A stretch of 64,000 bases of DNA from Devosia sp. FKR38 (GTDB lineage Bacteria; Pseudomonadota; Alphaproteobacteria; Rhizobiales; Devosiaceae): positions 1,402,456-1,466,455 of the forward strand of contig NZ_STGC01000005.1 of NCBI RefSeq assembly GCF_005222805.1, given 5' to 3'. The translations under genes and the position numbers were made by a program. The notes beneath the pieces are model-generated. The model did no database searches. It saw only the letters and a list, made by a program, of their open reading frames with translations, and was not told where the DNA came from. Shown here piece after piece: positions 51,540-62,495 of the stretch (within the stretch, counting starts at the first letter, position 1; every line of letters starts with the position of its first letter).

Positions 51540-53655
51540 TGCTCGGGATGGCGGCGCGGATATCAAACCGCGCCGCCGTCCTGTTCCAGGCCAGCCACTG
51601 CACCCCGCCGGTGGCCAGAATATCGGCATCGATGATCTGACTGCCGGCGCAGAACTGCGGCACGTCCATGCGGGCAATGACCAGATCGACAACACCGCAA
51701 TCATCGGCAAAGGCCGCAGCGCTCTTGACCAAAGCGATGCTGAAGTCCGGCGTATGGGCGATGCAGCCCAGGCTGTCGCAGGCCAGATCAGCAAAGCCCT
51801 CGGTGATCGGCCACTGATAGTGGTCGCTCCAGGCCTGCACCACAAAGCTGTCACTCTTGCCGCTGATCAGCCCCATGCCCTCGCCCGTGCGGATCGCCAC
51901 GGCCTGGGTACTGTCGGCAACCAGCACGTCTGGGCGGATATCAAGGCCGACGATCAGCACCAGCGGCAGCGCCGCAGCCGGCCCCAGGAAGCGTAGTCGC
52001 CCGGGAAAGAAGGCAAACCAGGCGAGCCCGAGCAGGCCGATCACCAGGGCCCAACCCGTCAGCAATGGGTTACCCGTCCAGTTCTCGCTCCAGCCTGCGA
52101 TCAGCGTGGCGACATCGACCATGCGATCTATGCCCCAGCCCATGACCACGAGGAACGGCGCCTCGATGCCCAGCGGCATTGCCAAGACCGAGAGCACGGC
52201 AAAGGGCATGATGATAAGGCCGACGACCGGCAGCACCAGCACATTGCTGACCACGCCCAGCGGCGCCGTCTGCTGGAAATGATAGGCCGAGAATAAGAGC
52301 GTCGCCGCGCCGGCGATCAGGCTGGTCAGGGCCGTCGCCCAGATCGTTTCCCAGAGCCGGTCAGCCCAGGAGCGCAGAACCGGCAGTTGCTGGCGCGGCA
52401 TTTCATAGACGCCGATCAGCGCCACCACGGCGGCGAAGGACAACTGGAAACTGGCGCGGAACACGCTGGCCGGGTCGATGATGATGATGGCAATGGCGAC
52501 CAGCGCGACATTGCGCATGGTGAGGGCCCGCCGCCCCGCCAGCACCGCGCCAAAGATCAGGCCCAGCATCATGGCCGAGCGCAGGGCCGGCACATTGGCC
52601 AGCCCGCCGGCCAGCAGCATATAGCCCGCGGCCGCCAAGAGGCCCGCCACGGCAGCAATGCGTTTGACCGGCAGGCGGCCGGTCGCAGCGGGAACAGCCG
52701 CCAGCAGCCAGCGCAACAGCCAGAAGATGCCCCCAGCGACGATCGACAGGTGCAGGCCCGAGATCGAATAGATATGCGCCAGCCCCGATCGCGCCATGAC
52801 ATCCCGCGTCTCGTCGCTGATCGCGCTTTGGTCACCCACCACCATGGCCCGGCCAATGGCCGCGGAAACGCCGTCGAGCCGGGCGTCAATGCGCTGACCG
52901 ATCCCCATGCGCAGGACCTCGACGCCGCGCAGCAGGTCAAGACTGGAGCCGGTCTCCACCAGGGCGAAATCACCGGTCGCCATGCCATAGGCACCGACGC
53001 CGGCAAAAAAGGCGTGGAACTGCCCGTCGTAGCTGCCCGGCAGGATCGGTCCTGGCACCGGCGCCAGACGCATCTGCGCCTGGATGATGTCGCCCGGCGC
53101 AAGCGGCGGTTGTGGCGGCACTGTCAGCCGCGCCTTGCGGATCGGCACCGCCCGCGTGTCCTCGAGCGGCACCAGCCCCGAGATGATCACCCGGCGGACC
53201 TCATCGGTGGCGAGAACAATCTCGTCGACGCGGGCCGCGAAAAGCCCATAGGCAGGGCGCGCCAGCATGGGTGTGCCAAACAGCCAGCCATGGACGGGCA
53301 GCAGACAAGCGCCAACCAATCCTGCCGCCACAAGCCCGGCCCAGAAGCGATGCGTCGCGTGTCGCAGCAGGATCAGCAGGCAGGCCATAGCGACGCAGGC
53401 CAGACCCAGCGCAAGGGCGCTCGGCTCGTTCGGCGCAACGCTATAGCCGACCAGCCCCAGGATCATGGCAAAGGGCAGTATTACGAAGACGCGTCGATGG
53501 TTCACCGCATCAACGCAGGCGGTGCGGACGCGCGAAAGACGGCTGGGCGGCGGCTGGAATGGCCCGCGTGCCAGCCGGCCGGGCACAGCTGGCGGTGGCG
53601 CCGCAACATCAAGCGCGGCCAGCCGATCCGTCTCCAGACTTTCGCCCTGCTGCAC
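51508..53655 (-). CDS. comEC: ComEC/Rec2-family competence membrane protein
   Basis: A 715-residue polytopic protein related to the channel that takes single-stranded DNA across the inner membrane during transformation. An N-terminal pair of membrane segments precedes an OB-like DUF4131 region (about 130-240), then the competence core with [22 protein letters not shown] and [22 protein letters not shown], and many further helices. The last 140 residues lack the metallo-beta-lactamase nuclease motif (HxHxDH) of full ComEC proteins and carry a shorter alpha-type tail. It is divergent from gltX. No other competence gene is in the window. Confidence 0.9.
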   Translation of the reverse strand: MQQGESLETDRLAALDVAAPPPAVPGRLARGPFQPPPSRLSRVRTACVDAVNHRRVFVILPFAMILGLVGYSVAPNEPSALALGLACVAMACLLILLRHATHRFWAGLVAAGLVGACLLPVHGWLFGTPMLARPAYGLFAARVDEIVLATDEVRRVIISGLVPLEDTRAVPIRKARLTVPPQPPLAPGDIIQAQMRLAPVPGPILPGSYDGQFHAFFAGVGAYGMATGDFALVETGSSLDLLRGVEVLRMGIGQRIDARLDGVSAAIGRAMVVGDQSAISDETRDVMARSGLAHIYSISGLHLSIVAGGIFWLLRWLLAAVPAATGRLPVKRIAAVAGLLAAAGYMLLAGGLANVPALRSAMMLGLIFGAVLAGRRALTMRNVALVAIAIIIIDPASVFRASFQLSFAAVVALIGVYEMPRQQLPVLRSWADRLWETIWATALTSLIAGAATLLFSAYHFQQTAPLGVVSNVLVLPVVGLIIMPFAVLSVLAMPLGIEAPFLVVMGWGIDRMVDVATLIAGWSENWTGNPLLTGWALVIGLLGLAWFAFFPGRLRFLGPAAALPLVLIVGLDIRPDVLVADSTQAVAIRTGEGMGLISGKSDSFVVQAWSDHYQWPITEGFADLACDSLGCIAHTPDFSIALVKSAAAFADDCGVVDLVIARMDVPQFCAGSQIIDADILATGGVQWLAWNRTAARFDIRAAIPSITRPWRVVPR

Positions 53656-53732
53656 CGGCCCTGCCCCCGCCCTTGCGCTCGTGCCCTTCTATGCTACACA
53701 CGGCGCACACTCTCTCCAAGCACTCCGGTCTC

Positions 53733-55151
53733 ATGTCCCAGGTCGTCACCCGTTTCGCCCCCTCGCCCACCGGCTACCTCCACATCGGCGGCGCCCGCAC
53801 TGCGCTGTTCAGCTGGGCTTTCGCCAAGAACCAGGGCGGCAAGATGCTGCTCCGCATCGAGGACACCGATCGGGAACGCTCGACCGAAGCCGCCGTCGTG
53901 GCGCTGATCGATGGCCTGAAATGGCTCGGCCTGGATTGGGATGGCGAGCCGATCAGCCAGTTCGGCCGCGCCGCCCGCCACGCCGAGATCGCCCATGAAC
54001 TGGTCAAGATCGGCCATGCCTATTACTGCTATTGCTCGCCCGCCGAGCTCGACCAGATGCGCGAAGAGGCCCGCGCCGCCGGCAAGCCGCCGCGCTACAA
54101 CGGCTATTGGCGCGACCGTGACCCGTCCGAGGCCCCGGCCGGCGTCGCGCCGGTGATCCGCATCAAGGCTCCACTGAGCGGCGACATCGTCGTCAACGAC
54201 CATGTGCAGGGCAAGGTGGTATTCAAGGCCGAGAATCTGGACGATTTCATCATCCTGCGCTCGGACGGCACCCCGACCTATATGCACGCCGTGGTGGTCG
54301 ACGACCACGACATGGGCGTCACCCACATCATCCGCGGCGACGACCATCTGACCAATGCCGCCCGCCAGATCGTGGTTTACAACGCCATGGGCTGGACCGT
54401 GCCAGAGATGGCGCATATCCCGCTGATCCATGGTCCGGACGGCGCAAAGCTGTCCAAGCGCCATGGCGCGCTGGGCGTCGAGGCCTATCGCCAGATGGGC
54501 TATCTGCCCGCCGCCCTGCGCAATTATCTGGCCCGCCTGGGCTGGAGCCATGGCGACGACGAGTTTTTCACCACCGACCAGATGGTGGAGTGGTTTAGCC
54601 TGGATGCCCTCAACAAGGGCGCGGCGCGCTTCGACTTCGTCAAGCTCGAGAACATCAACGGCCACTATATCCGCGAGGCTACGCCCGACTATCTGTACGA
54701 CGTCATGCTGGCCACGGCCCAGGAACTGGTCCGCACCTTTGACGTTGACGGGCTGACCGCCAACAAGGCCACCGTGCTCTCGGCCCTGCCCGAGCTGCAG
54801 CCGCGCGCCAAGACCGTGCTCGAACTGATCGATCTCGCCCAGTTCATCTATGCGTCACGTCCGCTGTCTATTGATGCGGCCGCGTCGGCGCTGCTGACCA
54901 CCGATTCACGCGCTGTTCTGTCGGACATGGCAGAGCTGCTGCGTGGCCTCAACGAATGGTCGGTGCCGGCAATCGACGCCGCCATGCGCACGCTGGCTGA
55001 GTCCAAGGGACTCAAGCTCGGCAAGCTGGCGCAGCCCCTGCGGGCGGCCCTGACGGGACGCACCGTTTCGCCCGGAATTTTCGAGGTGATGGTGCTCATC
55101 GGTCGCGATGAGACCATGGCGCGACTGGGCGATCAAATCGGGACTGTCTAG
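53733..55151 (+). CDS. gltX: Glutamyl-tRNA synthetase
   Basis: GluRS charges tRNA-Glu (and in many alphaproteobacteria also tRNA-Gln). The 472-residue class I enzyme has [20 protein letters not shown] with [35 protein letters not shown] and the KMSKS-type loop [11 protein letters not shown]; the C-terminal helical anticodon domain is present. The ATG at 53733 ([10 protein letters not shown]) is the family start; in-frame starts back to 53559 fall in comEC antisense. Confidence 0.95.
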   Translation: MSQVVTRFAPSPTGYLHIGGARTALFSWAFAKNQGGKMLLRIEDTDRERSTEAAVVALIDGLKWLGLDWDGEPISQFGRAARHAEIAHELVKIGHAYYCYCSPAELDQMREEARAAGKPPRYNGYWRDRDPSEAPAGVAPVIRIKAPLSGDIVVNDHVQGKVVFKAENLDDFIILRSDGTPTYMHAVVVDDHDMGVTHIIRGDDHLTNAARQIVVYNAMGWTVPEMAHIPLIHGPDGAKLSKRHGALGVEAYRQMGYLPAALRNYLARLGWSHGDDEFFTTDQMVEWFSLDALNKGAARFDFVKLENINGHYIREATPDYLYDVMLATAQELVRTFDVDGLTANKATVLSALPELQPRAKTVLELIDLAQFIYASRPLSIDAAASALLTTDSRAVLSDMAELLRGLNEWSVPAIDAAMRTLAESKGLKLGKLAQPLRAALTGRTVSPGIFEVMVLIGRDETMARLGDQIGTV

Positions 55152-55162
55152 TGCTATTCGGA

Positions 55163-55181
55163 GGGTAAGGCTTGCTTACCC
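55163..55181 (+). terminator. Small hairpin after gltX
   Basis: A perfect 7-bp inverted repeat (GGGTAAG, 5-base loop, CTTACCC) begins 12 bases after the gltX stop. There is no T-tract. It is a weak terminator or 3'-end structure. Confidence 0.35.
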
Positions 55182-55226
55182 ATCAGTTGCCTCGGGCCGG
55201 CAAAAGCTGATACCTGTCCGAGGACA

Positions 55227-55291
55227 TATGTGACGACCACATAGCCGGCCCCCTGGTATGCGCGTCTGTTCGCGTCACCAGTCAGGGGGCC
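55227..55291 (+). promoter_or_regulatory. Dyad and leader hairpin directly upstream of gltA
   Basis: Two elements lie side by side. A perfect dyad TATGTG-N5-CACATA (55227-55243) looks like an operator. A 9-bp perfect stem (GGCCCCCTG at 55247-55255, CAGGGGGCC at 55283-55291) with a 27-base loop ends only 3 bases before the gltA ribosome site (GAGGAG, 55295-55300). Such placement could influence ribosome access. No known riboswitch class is recognised. Confidence 0.45.
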
Positions 55292-55306
55292 ATCGAGGAG
55301 AGCTCA

Positions 55307-56596
55307 ATGACCGACAAAGTCGCCAAACTCGTCATCGGGGACCAGACCCACGAATTTCCCGTTCTGTCCGGCTCAGTGGGCCCGGATGTGATCGACATTC
55401 GCACCCTCTATGCCAAGACCGGCATGTTCACCTACGACCCCGGCTTCACCTCCACGGCAGCCTGCGACAGCGCCATCACCTATATCGACGGCGACAAGGG
55501 TGAACTGCTCTACCGCGGCTACCCGATCGACCAGCTCTCCGAAAAGAGCAGCTATCTCGAAGTCTGCTATCTGCTGCTCTACGGCGAACTGCCCAACAAG
55601 GAAAAACTGGCCGAGTTCGATGAACTGGTAACTCGGCACACCATGGTGCATGAGCAGATGCACTATTTCTACCGTGGCTTCCGCCGCGATGCCCATCCGA
55701 TGGCCATCATGACCGGCGTGGTCGGTGCAATGGCCGCCTTCTACCATGACTCCACCGACATCACCGACCCGCGTCAGCGCGAGATCGCCTCGATCCGCAT
55801 GATCGCCAAGATGCCGACGATCGCTGCCATGGCCTATAAATATTCGGTCGGCCAGCCCTTCGTCTATCCGCGCAACGACCTCGACTATGCGTCGAACTTC
55901 CTGCACATGTGCTTCTCGGTTCCCGCCGAGCAGTATGAGGTGAACCCCACCATCGCCAAGGCGATGGACCTGATCTTCACCCTGCATGCCGACCACGAGC
56001 AGAACGCTTCGACCTCGACGGTGCGCCTGGCCGGTTCGTCCGACGCCAACCCCTTCGCCTGTATCGCAGCCGGCGTGGCGTGCCTGTGGGGCCCTGCCCA
56101 TGGCGGCGCCAATGAAGCCGCGCTCAACATGCTCAAGCAGATCGGCACCGTCGATCGCATTCCCGAGTTCATTGCCCGCGCCAAGGACAAGAGCGACCCG
56201 TTCAAGCTGATGGGTTTCGGTCACCGCGTGTACAAGAACTTCGATCCCCGTGCGACGGTGATGCAGAAGACGGCCAAGGAAGTGCTCGACCTGCTGGGCG
56301 TGCACAACAACCCGACGCTGCAGGTGGCCCAGGAGCTCGAAAAGATCGCGCTCGAGGACCCCTATTTCATCGAACGCAAGCTCTACCCCAACGTCGACTT
56401 CTATTCGGGCATTATCCTGGAAGCCATCGGCTTCCCGACTTCGATGTTCACCGTGCTGTTCTCGGTCGCCCGCACCGTTGGCTGGATCAGCCAGTGGAAG
56501 GAAATGATTGCCGATCCGCAGAAGAAGATCGGCCGTCCGCGCCAGCTCTACAACGGCGCCCCGATGCGCGACTACGAAAGCGTCGACAACCGCTGA
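55307..56596 (+). CDS. gltA: Citrate synthase
   Basis: GltA condenses acetyl-CoA and oxaloacetate to citrate, the entry step of the TCA cycle. The 429-residue protein is the large Gram-negative hexameric type: [20 protein letters not shown], the active-site histidines in [19 protein letters not shown] and [26 protein letters not shown], and the C-terminal [14 protein letters not shown]. The ATG at 55307 follows GAGGAG. Its end overlaps the convergent lpxB end by 25 bases. Confidence 0.97.
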   Translation: MTDKVAKLVIGDQTHEFPVLSGSVGPDVIDIRTLYAKTGMFTYDPGFTSTAACDSAITYIDGDKGELLYRGYPIDQLSEKSSYLEVCYLLLYGELPNKEKLAEFDELVTRHTMVHEQMHYFYRGFRRDAHPMAIMTGVVGAMAAFYHDSTDITDPRQREIASIRMIAKMPTIAAMAYKYSVGQPFVYPRNDLDYASNFLHMCFSVPAEQYEVNPTIAKAMDLIFTLHADHEQNASTSTVRLAGSSDANPFACIAAGVACLWGPAHGGANEAALNMLKQIGTVDRIPEFIARAKDKSDPFKLMGFGHRVYKNFDPRATVMQKTAKEVLDLLGVHNNPTLQVAQELEKIALEDPYFIERKLYPNVDFYSGIILEAIGFPTSMFTVLFSVARTVGWISQWKEMIADPQKKIGRPRQLYNGAPMRDYESVDNR

Positions 56597-57723
56597 CGGT
56601 CAGCCCAATGGCTCAGGATCCGGTCCGCAGGGTCCTGCCGGGCAAAGCCGGGTTCACCCGACTGCATGAGTTCCGAAAGCTCGCCAAAGGCCAGGATCTG
56701 GTCATGGCGGGCTTTTTTGCTGTCCAGCAGCGCCCGCAAGGCCGCTGTGGCTTGGTCTGCATTGCCGCCGGCCTGCACCAGCTCGGGCAACACGGCCCGG
56801 CCAAGGATGATATTGGGCAGCGAGACGGCGGGGCGACCAAGCTTGTCGAAAGCCCGGGCCTGGTGGGCATCCATGATATAGCAGACCACCATGGGCAGGC
56901 GCGCCAGGGCCAGTTCCAGCGTGGCGGTGCCCGAGACACACAGCGCGGCAATGGCCCGGCCATAGAGCGCCTTGCGCTGGCCGCGATCGGAGACAATTGC
57001 TACGGGCACTGGCCAGTCAGCCGTCTCGCGCCGCAACCGCTCGGCCAGTGACGGCAGGGTCGGAATGATGACGCCATCGATGGCCGGATGTCTGCCGAGC
57101 GCGGCCAGCACATCGCGGAACATCGGCAGGTGTCGGCGCAGCTCGCCATCGCGGCTGCCGGGCAGCAGCATCAGCGGCCCGCGCTCTGGCGGCTCGGTGG
57201 TGTCGAGACGCTCCGCCAGGGCCGGATGGCCGACATAGCTGGTGGGCGGCCCGCCCAGGCGCTGCATCACCGCTGGCTCAAACGGTAGCACCGCCATGAC
57301 CTCTGCGACCAGCGGCGCCAGCCGCGCAGCCCGCTGCGGCGCCCTGGCCCAGACCGAGGGCGCTACATAGAGGATGACAACGCCGGCATAGCCAAGAGCC
57401 TTGAGGCGTTTGGCCACCAGGCGGGAAAAATCCTGCGCATCGACCAGCACGACGATGTCCGGGCGCGACGCGCGAATGAACCGCGCCGTCTGCTCGACCC
57501 GCCACAGCAGCAGCGGCAAGCGACGCAGCACATCACTGATGCCCATGACGGCCAGGTCAGTCATCGGGAACAGGCTGACGAGGCCATGCGCCTTGAGCTC
57601 GTCACCACCAACGCCAGTGAGCGCCAAAGGCACCCGCGCCTTGAGGCGCTGCACCAGATCGGCGGCAATGCGGTCCCCGGAGGGTTCGCCGGCCAGAATG
57701 AAGAGTTTTAAGGGATCAGCCAC
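56572..57723 (-). CDS. lpxB: Lipid-A-disaccharide synthase
   Basis: LpxB joins UDP-2,3-diacylglucosamine and lipid X to form the lipid A disaccharide. The 383-residue GT-B family protein begins [20 protein letters not shown] and has [46 protein letters not shown] and [21 protein letters not shown]. The GTG at 57723 places the conserved core 5 residues in; a further GTG at 57756 is possible. In most relatives lpxI separates it from lpxA; here the gap is 93 bases with no gene. Confidence 0.93.
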   Translation of the reverse strand: MADPLKLFILAGEPSGDRIAADLVQRLKARVPLALTGVGGDELKAHGLVSLFPMTDLAVMGISDVLRRLPLLLWRVEQTARFIRASRPDIVVLVDAQDFSRLVAKRLKALGYAGVVILYVAPSVWARAPQRAARLAPLVAEVMAVLPFEPAVMQRLGGPPTSYVGHPALAERLDTTEPPERGPLMLLPGSRDGELRRHLPMFRDVLAALGRHPAIDGVIIPTLPSLAERLRRETADWPVPVAIVSDRGQRKALYGRAIAALCVSGTATLELALARLPMVVCYIMDAHQARAFDKLGRPAVSLPNIILGRAVLPELVQAGGNADQATAALRALLDSKKARHDQILAFGELSELMQSGEPGFARQDPADRILSHWADRQRLSTLS

Positions 57724-57766
57724 GGTCGAGCGCCTTGAACAGCGGGGCAGCCGCACAGGCTATAGG

Positions 57767-57806
57767 GCCCGGGCGGCGTCCGGCACCAGGCCAGCGGCGC
57801 CCGGGC
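57767..57806 (-). other. Hairpin in the lpxA-lpxB gap
   Basis: A 9-bp inverted repeat (GCCCGGGCG at 57767-57775, CGCCCGGGC at 57798-57806) with a 22-base loop occupies the gap between lpxA and lpxB. There is no U-tract. It may stabilise or process the operon mRNA. Confidence 0.4.
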
Positions 57807-57816
57807 AAGGCCAACA

Positions 57817-58626
57817 TCAGTCTGCCGTCTGGCCGTCGCGCGGGGTCAGGATCGGACGATCCGAGGCCGCCATAATGAAGGCCACCACGTCCTGCACCAG
57901 CACGTCATCCTTGAACAGGCTGGCGGCATCCTCGACACGCTCGCGCAGCGTGCCCTCATTGGAGAAAATCTGCCGATAGGCGGCGCGCAGGCGATGGATT
58001 GCCTCGCGGTCGAACTTGCGACGCTTGAGGCCAACCAGGTTCAGCCCGGTCAGCGCGGCACGATTGCCCACGGCCATGCCATAGGGAATGATATCGCCAT
58101 CCACCATCGACTGCGCACCGACAAAGGCATGCGCGCCAATGCGGGTGAACTGGTGGATCACGCAGGTGCCACCGAAAATGACATTGTCACCGATCTGGCA
58201 ATGGCCGGCGATGCCAACATAATTGGCCATGATGACATTGTTGCCGATGATGGCGTCATGCGCCACATGGGCGCTGGCCATGATCAGGCAGTCATTGCCG
58301 ATCTTGGTCAACATGCCGCCGTTTTCGGTCCCCGGATTGATGGTGACCGACTCGCGGATGGTGCAACGCTCGCCGATCTCCAGCCGAGACGCCTCGCCGT
58401 GGAACTTGAGATCCTGCGGCACATGGCCGACGGAAGCGAAGGGGAAAATGCGCGTACCGGCGCCCACCTCGGTATAGCCGTCGATGGACACATGGGAGAT
58501 CAGCTCGACCCCGTCATGCAGCACGACATTGGCACCGACGATGCAATAGGGCCCAATGCGCACGCCCTCCCCCAGGCGCGCGCCATCGGCAACAATGGCT
58601 GTCGGATGAACGACTGCAGCGGTCAC
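57817..58626 (-). CDS. lpxA: Acyl-ACP--UDP-N-acetylglucosamine O-acyltransferase
   Basis: LpxA performs the first step of lipid A synthesis. The 269-residue left-handed beta-helix protein shows hexapeptide repeats (VHPTAIVADGARLGEGVRIG, IGNDCLIMASAHVAHDAIIG with the catalytic His, IGNNVIMANYVGIAGHCQIG) and a C-terminal helical domain (LKRRKFDREAIHRLRAAYR). The start is a GTG overlapping the fabZ stop (GTGA), indicating coupled translation. Confidence 0.96.
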   Translation of the reverse strand: MTAAVVHPTAIVADGARLGEGVRIGPYCIVGANVVLHDGVELISHVSIDGYTEVGAGTRIFPFASVGHVPQDLKFHGEASRLEIGERCTIRESVTINPGTENGGMLTKIGNDCLIMASAHVAHDAIIGNNVIMANYVGIAGHCQIGDNVIFGGTCVIHQFTRIGAHAFVGAQSMVDGDIIPYGMAVGNRAALTGLNLVGLKRRKFDREAIHRLRAAYRQIFSNEGTLRERVEDAASLFKDDVLVQDVVAFIMAASDRPILTPRDGQTAD

Positions 58627-59087
58627 GAAGTGGCCTCGACGATCATGGCGGTGATCTCCGCCTCCGCGATCATCGTGCCATCGACCATGGCCTCGGCCTT
58701 GTAGCGACCGACATTGCGGCGCCGCTGGATCTTGGAAATATGGAACTCGATGACATCGCCGGGGCCAGCCGGCTTGCGGAACTTGGCCTTGTCGACGCCC
58801 AGCATCAGCACGATGTTCTTCCGCCCGCTGGTCGAGTCATGCTTGATCACGATCGCGCCGGCCGTCTGGGCCATGCCTTCGATGATCAGCACGCCCGGGA
58901 AAATCGGGTTCTCCGGGAAATGGCCCTGGAAAATCGGCTCATTGAACGTCACGTTCTTGATGCCGACTGCACTCTCATCGCCATTGATGCTGATGATCTT
59001 GTCGATCATCAGGAACGGATAGCGATGCGGCAGGCTCTTGAGGATCTCGGCAATGCTCATCGCAGTGAGCTCGGTGCTCTCGTTCAT
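58623..59087 (-). CDS. fabZ: 3-hydroxyacyl-ACP dehydratase FabZ
   Basis: FabZ dehydrates 3-hydroxyacyl-ACP in fatty acid elongation and balances acyl flow with LpxA and LpxD. The 154-residue hot-dog fold protein has [15 protein letters not shown] and the catalytic helix [16 protein letters not shown] (His56, Glu70). Its ATG overlaps the lpxD stop by 4 bases, and its own stop overlaps lpxA. Confidence 0.96.
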   Translation of the reverse strand: MNESTELTAMSIAEILKSLPHRYPFLMIDKIISINGDESAVGIKNVTFNEPIFQGHFPENPIFPGVLIIEGMAQTAGAIVIKHDSTSGRKNIVLMLGVDKAKFRKPAGPGDVIEFHISKIQRRRNVGRYKAEAMVDGTMIAEAEITAMIVEATS

Positions 59088-60112
59088 CCCCGTTTGTCTC
59101 CCTTGGAAAGTCTACGCACGACGGCGATCTCTCGCCAAAAATCTCGAATATCCTGAGCCGGCGCCCCCGCCAGCTTGGAGCCTTCCGGCCAGTCCTTGGT
59201 GACGGCTGCACGGCCATGCACAACCGAACCTGAGCCAATGCTCAAATGGCCCGAAGTGCCCACGCCACCACCCATCAACACCCCATCGCCAACGATGGTC
59301 GAACCGGACAATCCCGACATCGCCGCAATCAGGCAATTGCGCCCGATTCGACAGTTGTGTCCGATCTGGACCAGATTGTCGATCTTGGTTCCCTCGCCAA
59401 TCATCGTGTCGCCCAAGGCACCACGGTCAATGCTGGAATTGGCGCCAATTTCAACCCGATCCTGGATCAGGACCCGCCCCAGCTGGGGCACCTTGCGGTT
59501 GCCACGCCCCTGGTCCAGCCAGCCGAAACCTTCGGTGCCGATGCGCGTACCGGAGTGGATCACCACCTCATTGCCGATATGGGCACAGTCGATGGTGCAA
59601 TTGGCGCCGATCAGGCTGTTGCGCCCGATGGTGACGCCCGGTCCCAGAACCGTATTGGCCCCAATGACAGTGCCGCGGCCGATCTCTACGCCATGACCAA
59701 TCACGACATTGGCACCGATGGAAACATCGGCCTCGATCAGGGGCTCGCCCAGGTCCTCGCGGCGTCCAGCCATGATGGCGCGCGTGCTGTTGGGGAACAG
59801 CACATCGAGCATGTCAGCAAACAGCGGATGCGGCTTGTCGCAGACGACGGGGACGACACCGGCCGGCACCAGCTCCAGCAGCGCTGGCTGCACAATCACA
59901 ACACCGGCGCCGGTACCGCGCAATTCGGCGCTGTAGCTGGCATGCGCGGCCAGGGCCAGATCGCCCGGCCCTGCCAGATCAAGACCCTGCACGCCGGAAA
60001 TAATCAAATCAGCAGCGGCGCCAGACGGCACCAGATCACTGCGGCCCAGGCTCGACAAAATATCACGAACCGTCGTCGGACCGGCAAAGCGATGAAAACG
60101 AGTATCGACCAT
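59084..60112 (-). CDS. lpxD: UDP-3-O-(3-hydroxyacyl)glucosamine N-acyltransferase
   Basis: LpxD adds the second 3-hydroxyacyl chain in lipid A synthesis. The 342-residue protein has an N-terminal uridine-binding domain ([16 protein letters not shown]), hexapeptide beta-helix repeats ([41 protein letters not shown] with the catalytic His region) and a C-terminal helix. The ATG at 60112 ([11 protein letters not shown]) is chosen because the ATG at 60130 falls inside a strong hairpin and has no ribosome site. Confidence 0.94.
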   Translation of the reverse strand: MVDTRFHRFAGPTTVRDILSSLGRSDLVPSGAAADLIISGVQGLDLAGPGDLALAAHASYSAELRGTGAGVVIVQPALLELVPAGVVPVVCDKPHPLFADMLDVLFPNSTRAIMAGRREDLGEPLIEADVSIGANVVIGHGVEIGRGTVIGANTVLGPGVTIGRNSLIGANCTIDCAHIGNEVVIHSGTRIGTEGFGWLDQGRGNRKVPQLGRVLIQDRVEIGANSSIDRGALGDTMIGEGTKIDNLVQIGHNCRIGRNCLIAAMSGLSGSTIVGDGVLMGGGVGTSGHLSIGSGSVVHGRAAVTKDWPEGSKLAGAPAQDIRDFWREIAVVRRLSKGDKRG

Positions 60113-60128
60113 GGAGCCACTCAAAAGC

Positions 60129-60162
60129 ATTGAGCCGCGGCGCTACCGCCCCGCGGCTCAAT
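60129..60162 (-). terminator. Strong hairpin between bamA and lpxD
   Basis: A perfect 12-bp inverted repeat (ATTGAGCCGCGG at 60129-60140, CCGCGGCTCAAT at 60151-60162) with a 10-base loop lies 22 bases after the bamA stop. On the minus strand it is followed by GCTTTTGAG, so only a short U run. It may partly terminate bamA transcription or tune lpxD expression. Confidence 0.55.
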
Positions 60163-60184
60163 GAACTGTATCACACGATGACGA

Positions 60185-62323
60185 CTAGAGCAGCGTCTGC
60201 AGCGTGAGCTGGAACACCTGCGTGCGATCCGAGCTCGACTTGTTGAGAACATGCGCGAAGTCGCCACGCAGCGGACCAAACGGCGAGTCCCAGATCAGGG
60301 AAGCACCGATGGACGTCCGCCACGGCACATCCATGCTGCCGGCATCGACCGGCGACAGGGCAGCTGCGCCCGTGCCGATCTTGGGCAGGCCGTCAACCCA
60401 GGCCGCATCGGCCCAGATCGCGCCGCTCAGCCCATAGCTCTCGGGCAGTGCCGGGATCGGGAAGCTGATTTCGGCAGAGACACCGGCATACATGGTGGCG
60501 CCGAGATATTCGCCGCTCGCCAGACGCGGGCCCAGACCACGGCTTTCAAAGCCACGGATCAGCTGCGAACCGGGATTGAAGGCTTCCACAGCATGCACGC
60601 CCGTACCGCTGAGGTCGTTGATCACGCCGGCCTGGCCCTTGAGGCTGGCGACGATACCACTATCTTCCATCAGCGGGACGAAGTAGCGCGCGCGGCCTTC
60701 GGACTTGATCAGGTTATGATCCCAGCCGATGTACTGCTGCGTGAAGGTGGCATAGAGGCCTTCTGTCGGCTTCTTGGTATCGTCAAGGCTGTTCCAGGTC
60801 AGCGTGTAACCAGCGAAGGCCTTGTAGAATTCCTTGCCATCAACAACCAGCGACGAGCGATAGCGCGGGTTATCCTTGGTATCGGTGATGAGCTTGCGCT
60901 CCATACCACCGAACACGGTTGCGCTCAGGTCGGACGTCAGCGGGATGCCAGCACGCAGCGCACCACCGGTGGCCTGCGAACCATAGAAGCTCGCCGTCGT
61001 CTCTTCGTTGATGCGATGGTACGCGTCAACACCAGCCGACACCTTCAGACCCATGAAACGGGGCTCGGTGAAGGAGAAGTCAAAGGTACGGCCGGCCTGC
61101 GACGCGCCGATGGCGGCACGCAGATACTGGCCACGACCCAGGAAGTTGCGCTCGGTGAGCGAGACTTCACCCAGGATACCGTCAACCGTCGAGTAGCCGG
61201 CCGTCGCACCATATTCACCAGTGGACTTTTCGGTCAGGGCGACATTGACGACAACCTTGTCAGGCGCCGAACCAGGAGCGGTCGTCACATTGACGGCCGA
61301 GAAAAAGTCCAGGGCCTGGATGTTGTTGCGACCACGAACGATCAGGGCACGGTTGAAGGGGTCGCCTTCAGCGAACTCCAGCTCGCGACGGATGACGAAG
61401 TCACGCGTCTTGTCATTGCCGGTGATATTGATGCGCTCGACGTAGACCCGCGGACCTTCGTCAACCAGATAGGTGACCTTGAAGGTGCCATTGGCAGCAT
61501 CGCGCTCGAGACGAGCCCGGACGTCAGCAAAGGAGTAACCCTGCGTCGTCGCCTCATAGGTCATGTCTTCGATGGTGGTCTGCAGCTCGGTCACCGAGTA
61601 GCGACCGCCCTCACCCGTCTGCACAACACCCTTGAGGGCATTGGTGTTCAGGCCAGGAATGCTGGTTTCGATCCCGACCTGCGAGAAGCTGTACTTCTGG
61701 CCTTCGTTGATCGTGAAATTGATGAAATAGGCGTTCTTGGCGGCGTCATACTCGCCGACCGACGTCACCTGGGTGTCCGGGTAGCCGCGGTTGGCGTAGT
61801 ACAGACGAATGCGCTCGCGATCGACGGCGATCTTCTGCTCGTCGTAGCTATCGTCCTTGAGCAGCCAGCTCAGGAAGCCGGTTTCCTTGGTCAGCATGGC
61901 ACCCTTGAGGTTGCCACCGTTGATTGCATTGTTGCCGGTGAAGTTGATCGCAGCGATACCCGCGCGATTGCCTTCATTGACGACGAACACCACACGCACA
62001 CGACCGTCGGCAGTTGCCTCGGTCCGCGGCGTCACCGACACGGAGCGGAAGCCCTCGCGATCGTAGGCCTGACGGATGCTCTCGGTATCCGCAGCCAGAC
62101 GCTGCTGGGTGAAGATGCCGGACGCCGACACATCAACCATCGTCAGCAGCTGCGCATCGGTAAAGCGCCGATTGCCCTCGAACAGCACAGAAGCGACCAG
62201 CTGGTCCTTCGCCTGCACAGTCGCAACGCCCAGAACCGGAACACTGGCGCCAGCAAGTGGAGCAGCCCCGAGTATCGCAAGCGCCAGGAATGCACCGCGC
62301 ATCGACGTAGTGGGGTGGATCAT
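60185..62323 (-). CDS. bamA: Outer membrane protein assembly factor BamA
   Basis: BamA folds and inserts beta-barrel proteins into the outer membrane. The 712-residue protein has a signal peptide (MRGAFLALAILGAAPLAGAS), five POTRA domains (about 45-385, starting SVLFEGNRRFTDAQLLTMV and ending VVNVALTEKSTGEYGATAGY) and a 16-strand barrel with GLKVSAGVDAYHR, GFESRGLGPR and a C-terminal aromatic-ended strand region (QVFQLTLQTLL). The ATG at 62323 places the signal peptide correctly; a frame from 62425 lacks support. It follows rseP in the conserved cdsA-rseP-bamA-lpxD order. Confidence 0.96.
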   Translation of the reverse strand: MIHPTTSMRGAFLALAILGAAPLAGASVPVLGVATVQAKDQLVASVLFEGNRRFTDAQLLTMVDVSASGIFTQQRLAADTESIRQAYDREGFRSVSVTPRTEATADGRVRVVFVVNEGNRAGIAAINFTGNNAINGGNLKGAMLTKETGFLSWLLKDDSYDEQKIAVDRERIRLYYANRGYPDTQVTSVGEYDAAKNAYFINFTINEGQKYSFSQVGIETSIPGLNTNALKGVVQTGEGGRYSVTELQTTIEDMTYEATTQGYSFADVRARLERDAANGTFKVTYLVDEGPRVYVERINITGNDKTRDFVIRRELEFAEGDPFNRALIVRGRNNIQALDFFSAVNVTTAPGSAPDKVVVNVALTEKSTGEYGATAGYSTVDGILGEVSLTERNFLGRGQYLRAAIGASQAGRTFDFSFTEPRFMGLKVSAGVDAYHRINEETTASFYGSQATGGALRAGIPLTSDLSATVFGGMERKLITDTKDNPRYRSSLVVDGKEFYKAFAGYTLTWNSLDDTKKPTEGLYATFTQQYIGWDHNLIKSEGRARYFVPLMEDSGIVASLKGQAGVINDLSGTGVHAVEAFNPGSQLIRGFESRGLGPRLASGEYLGATMYAGVSAEISFPIPALPESYGLSGAIWADAAWVDGLPKIGTGAAALSPVDAGSMDVPWRTSIGASLIWDSPFGPLRGDFAHVLNKSSSDRTQVFQLTLQTLL

Positions 62324-62495
62324 ATTATTTTTGCCTTCTGCGACCGAACCCAGAGAATCGCCATGCACAGCGATCCCCAAGATAACTCCATGACACCGTT
62401 TTACCGCCTTTTTAACCAAGGACAAGGTGTAAGCCTCGTCGCAGTTAGCAAAAGCTTCGTGCCCTTGTATTCGAGCAACACCTTACCAACCAAGG

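Noticed and set aside
49311..51854. An 847-codon minus-strand frame opposite the GH42 gene
   Set aside because: It lies antisense to the lactonase and GH42 genes and overlaps comEC; no recognisable protein features.
51508..53655. comEC as part of a complete DNA-uptake system
   Set aside because: No other competence genes are in the window and the C-terminal nuclease-like domain is absent; comEC alone is common in this group.
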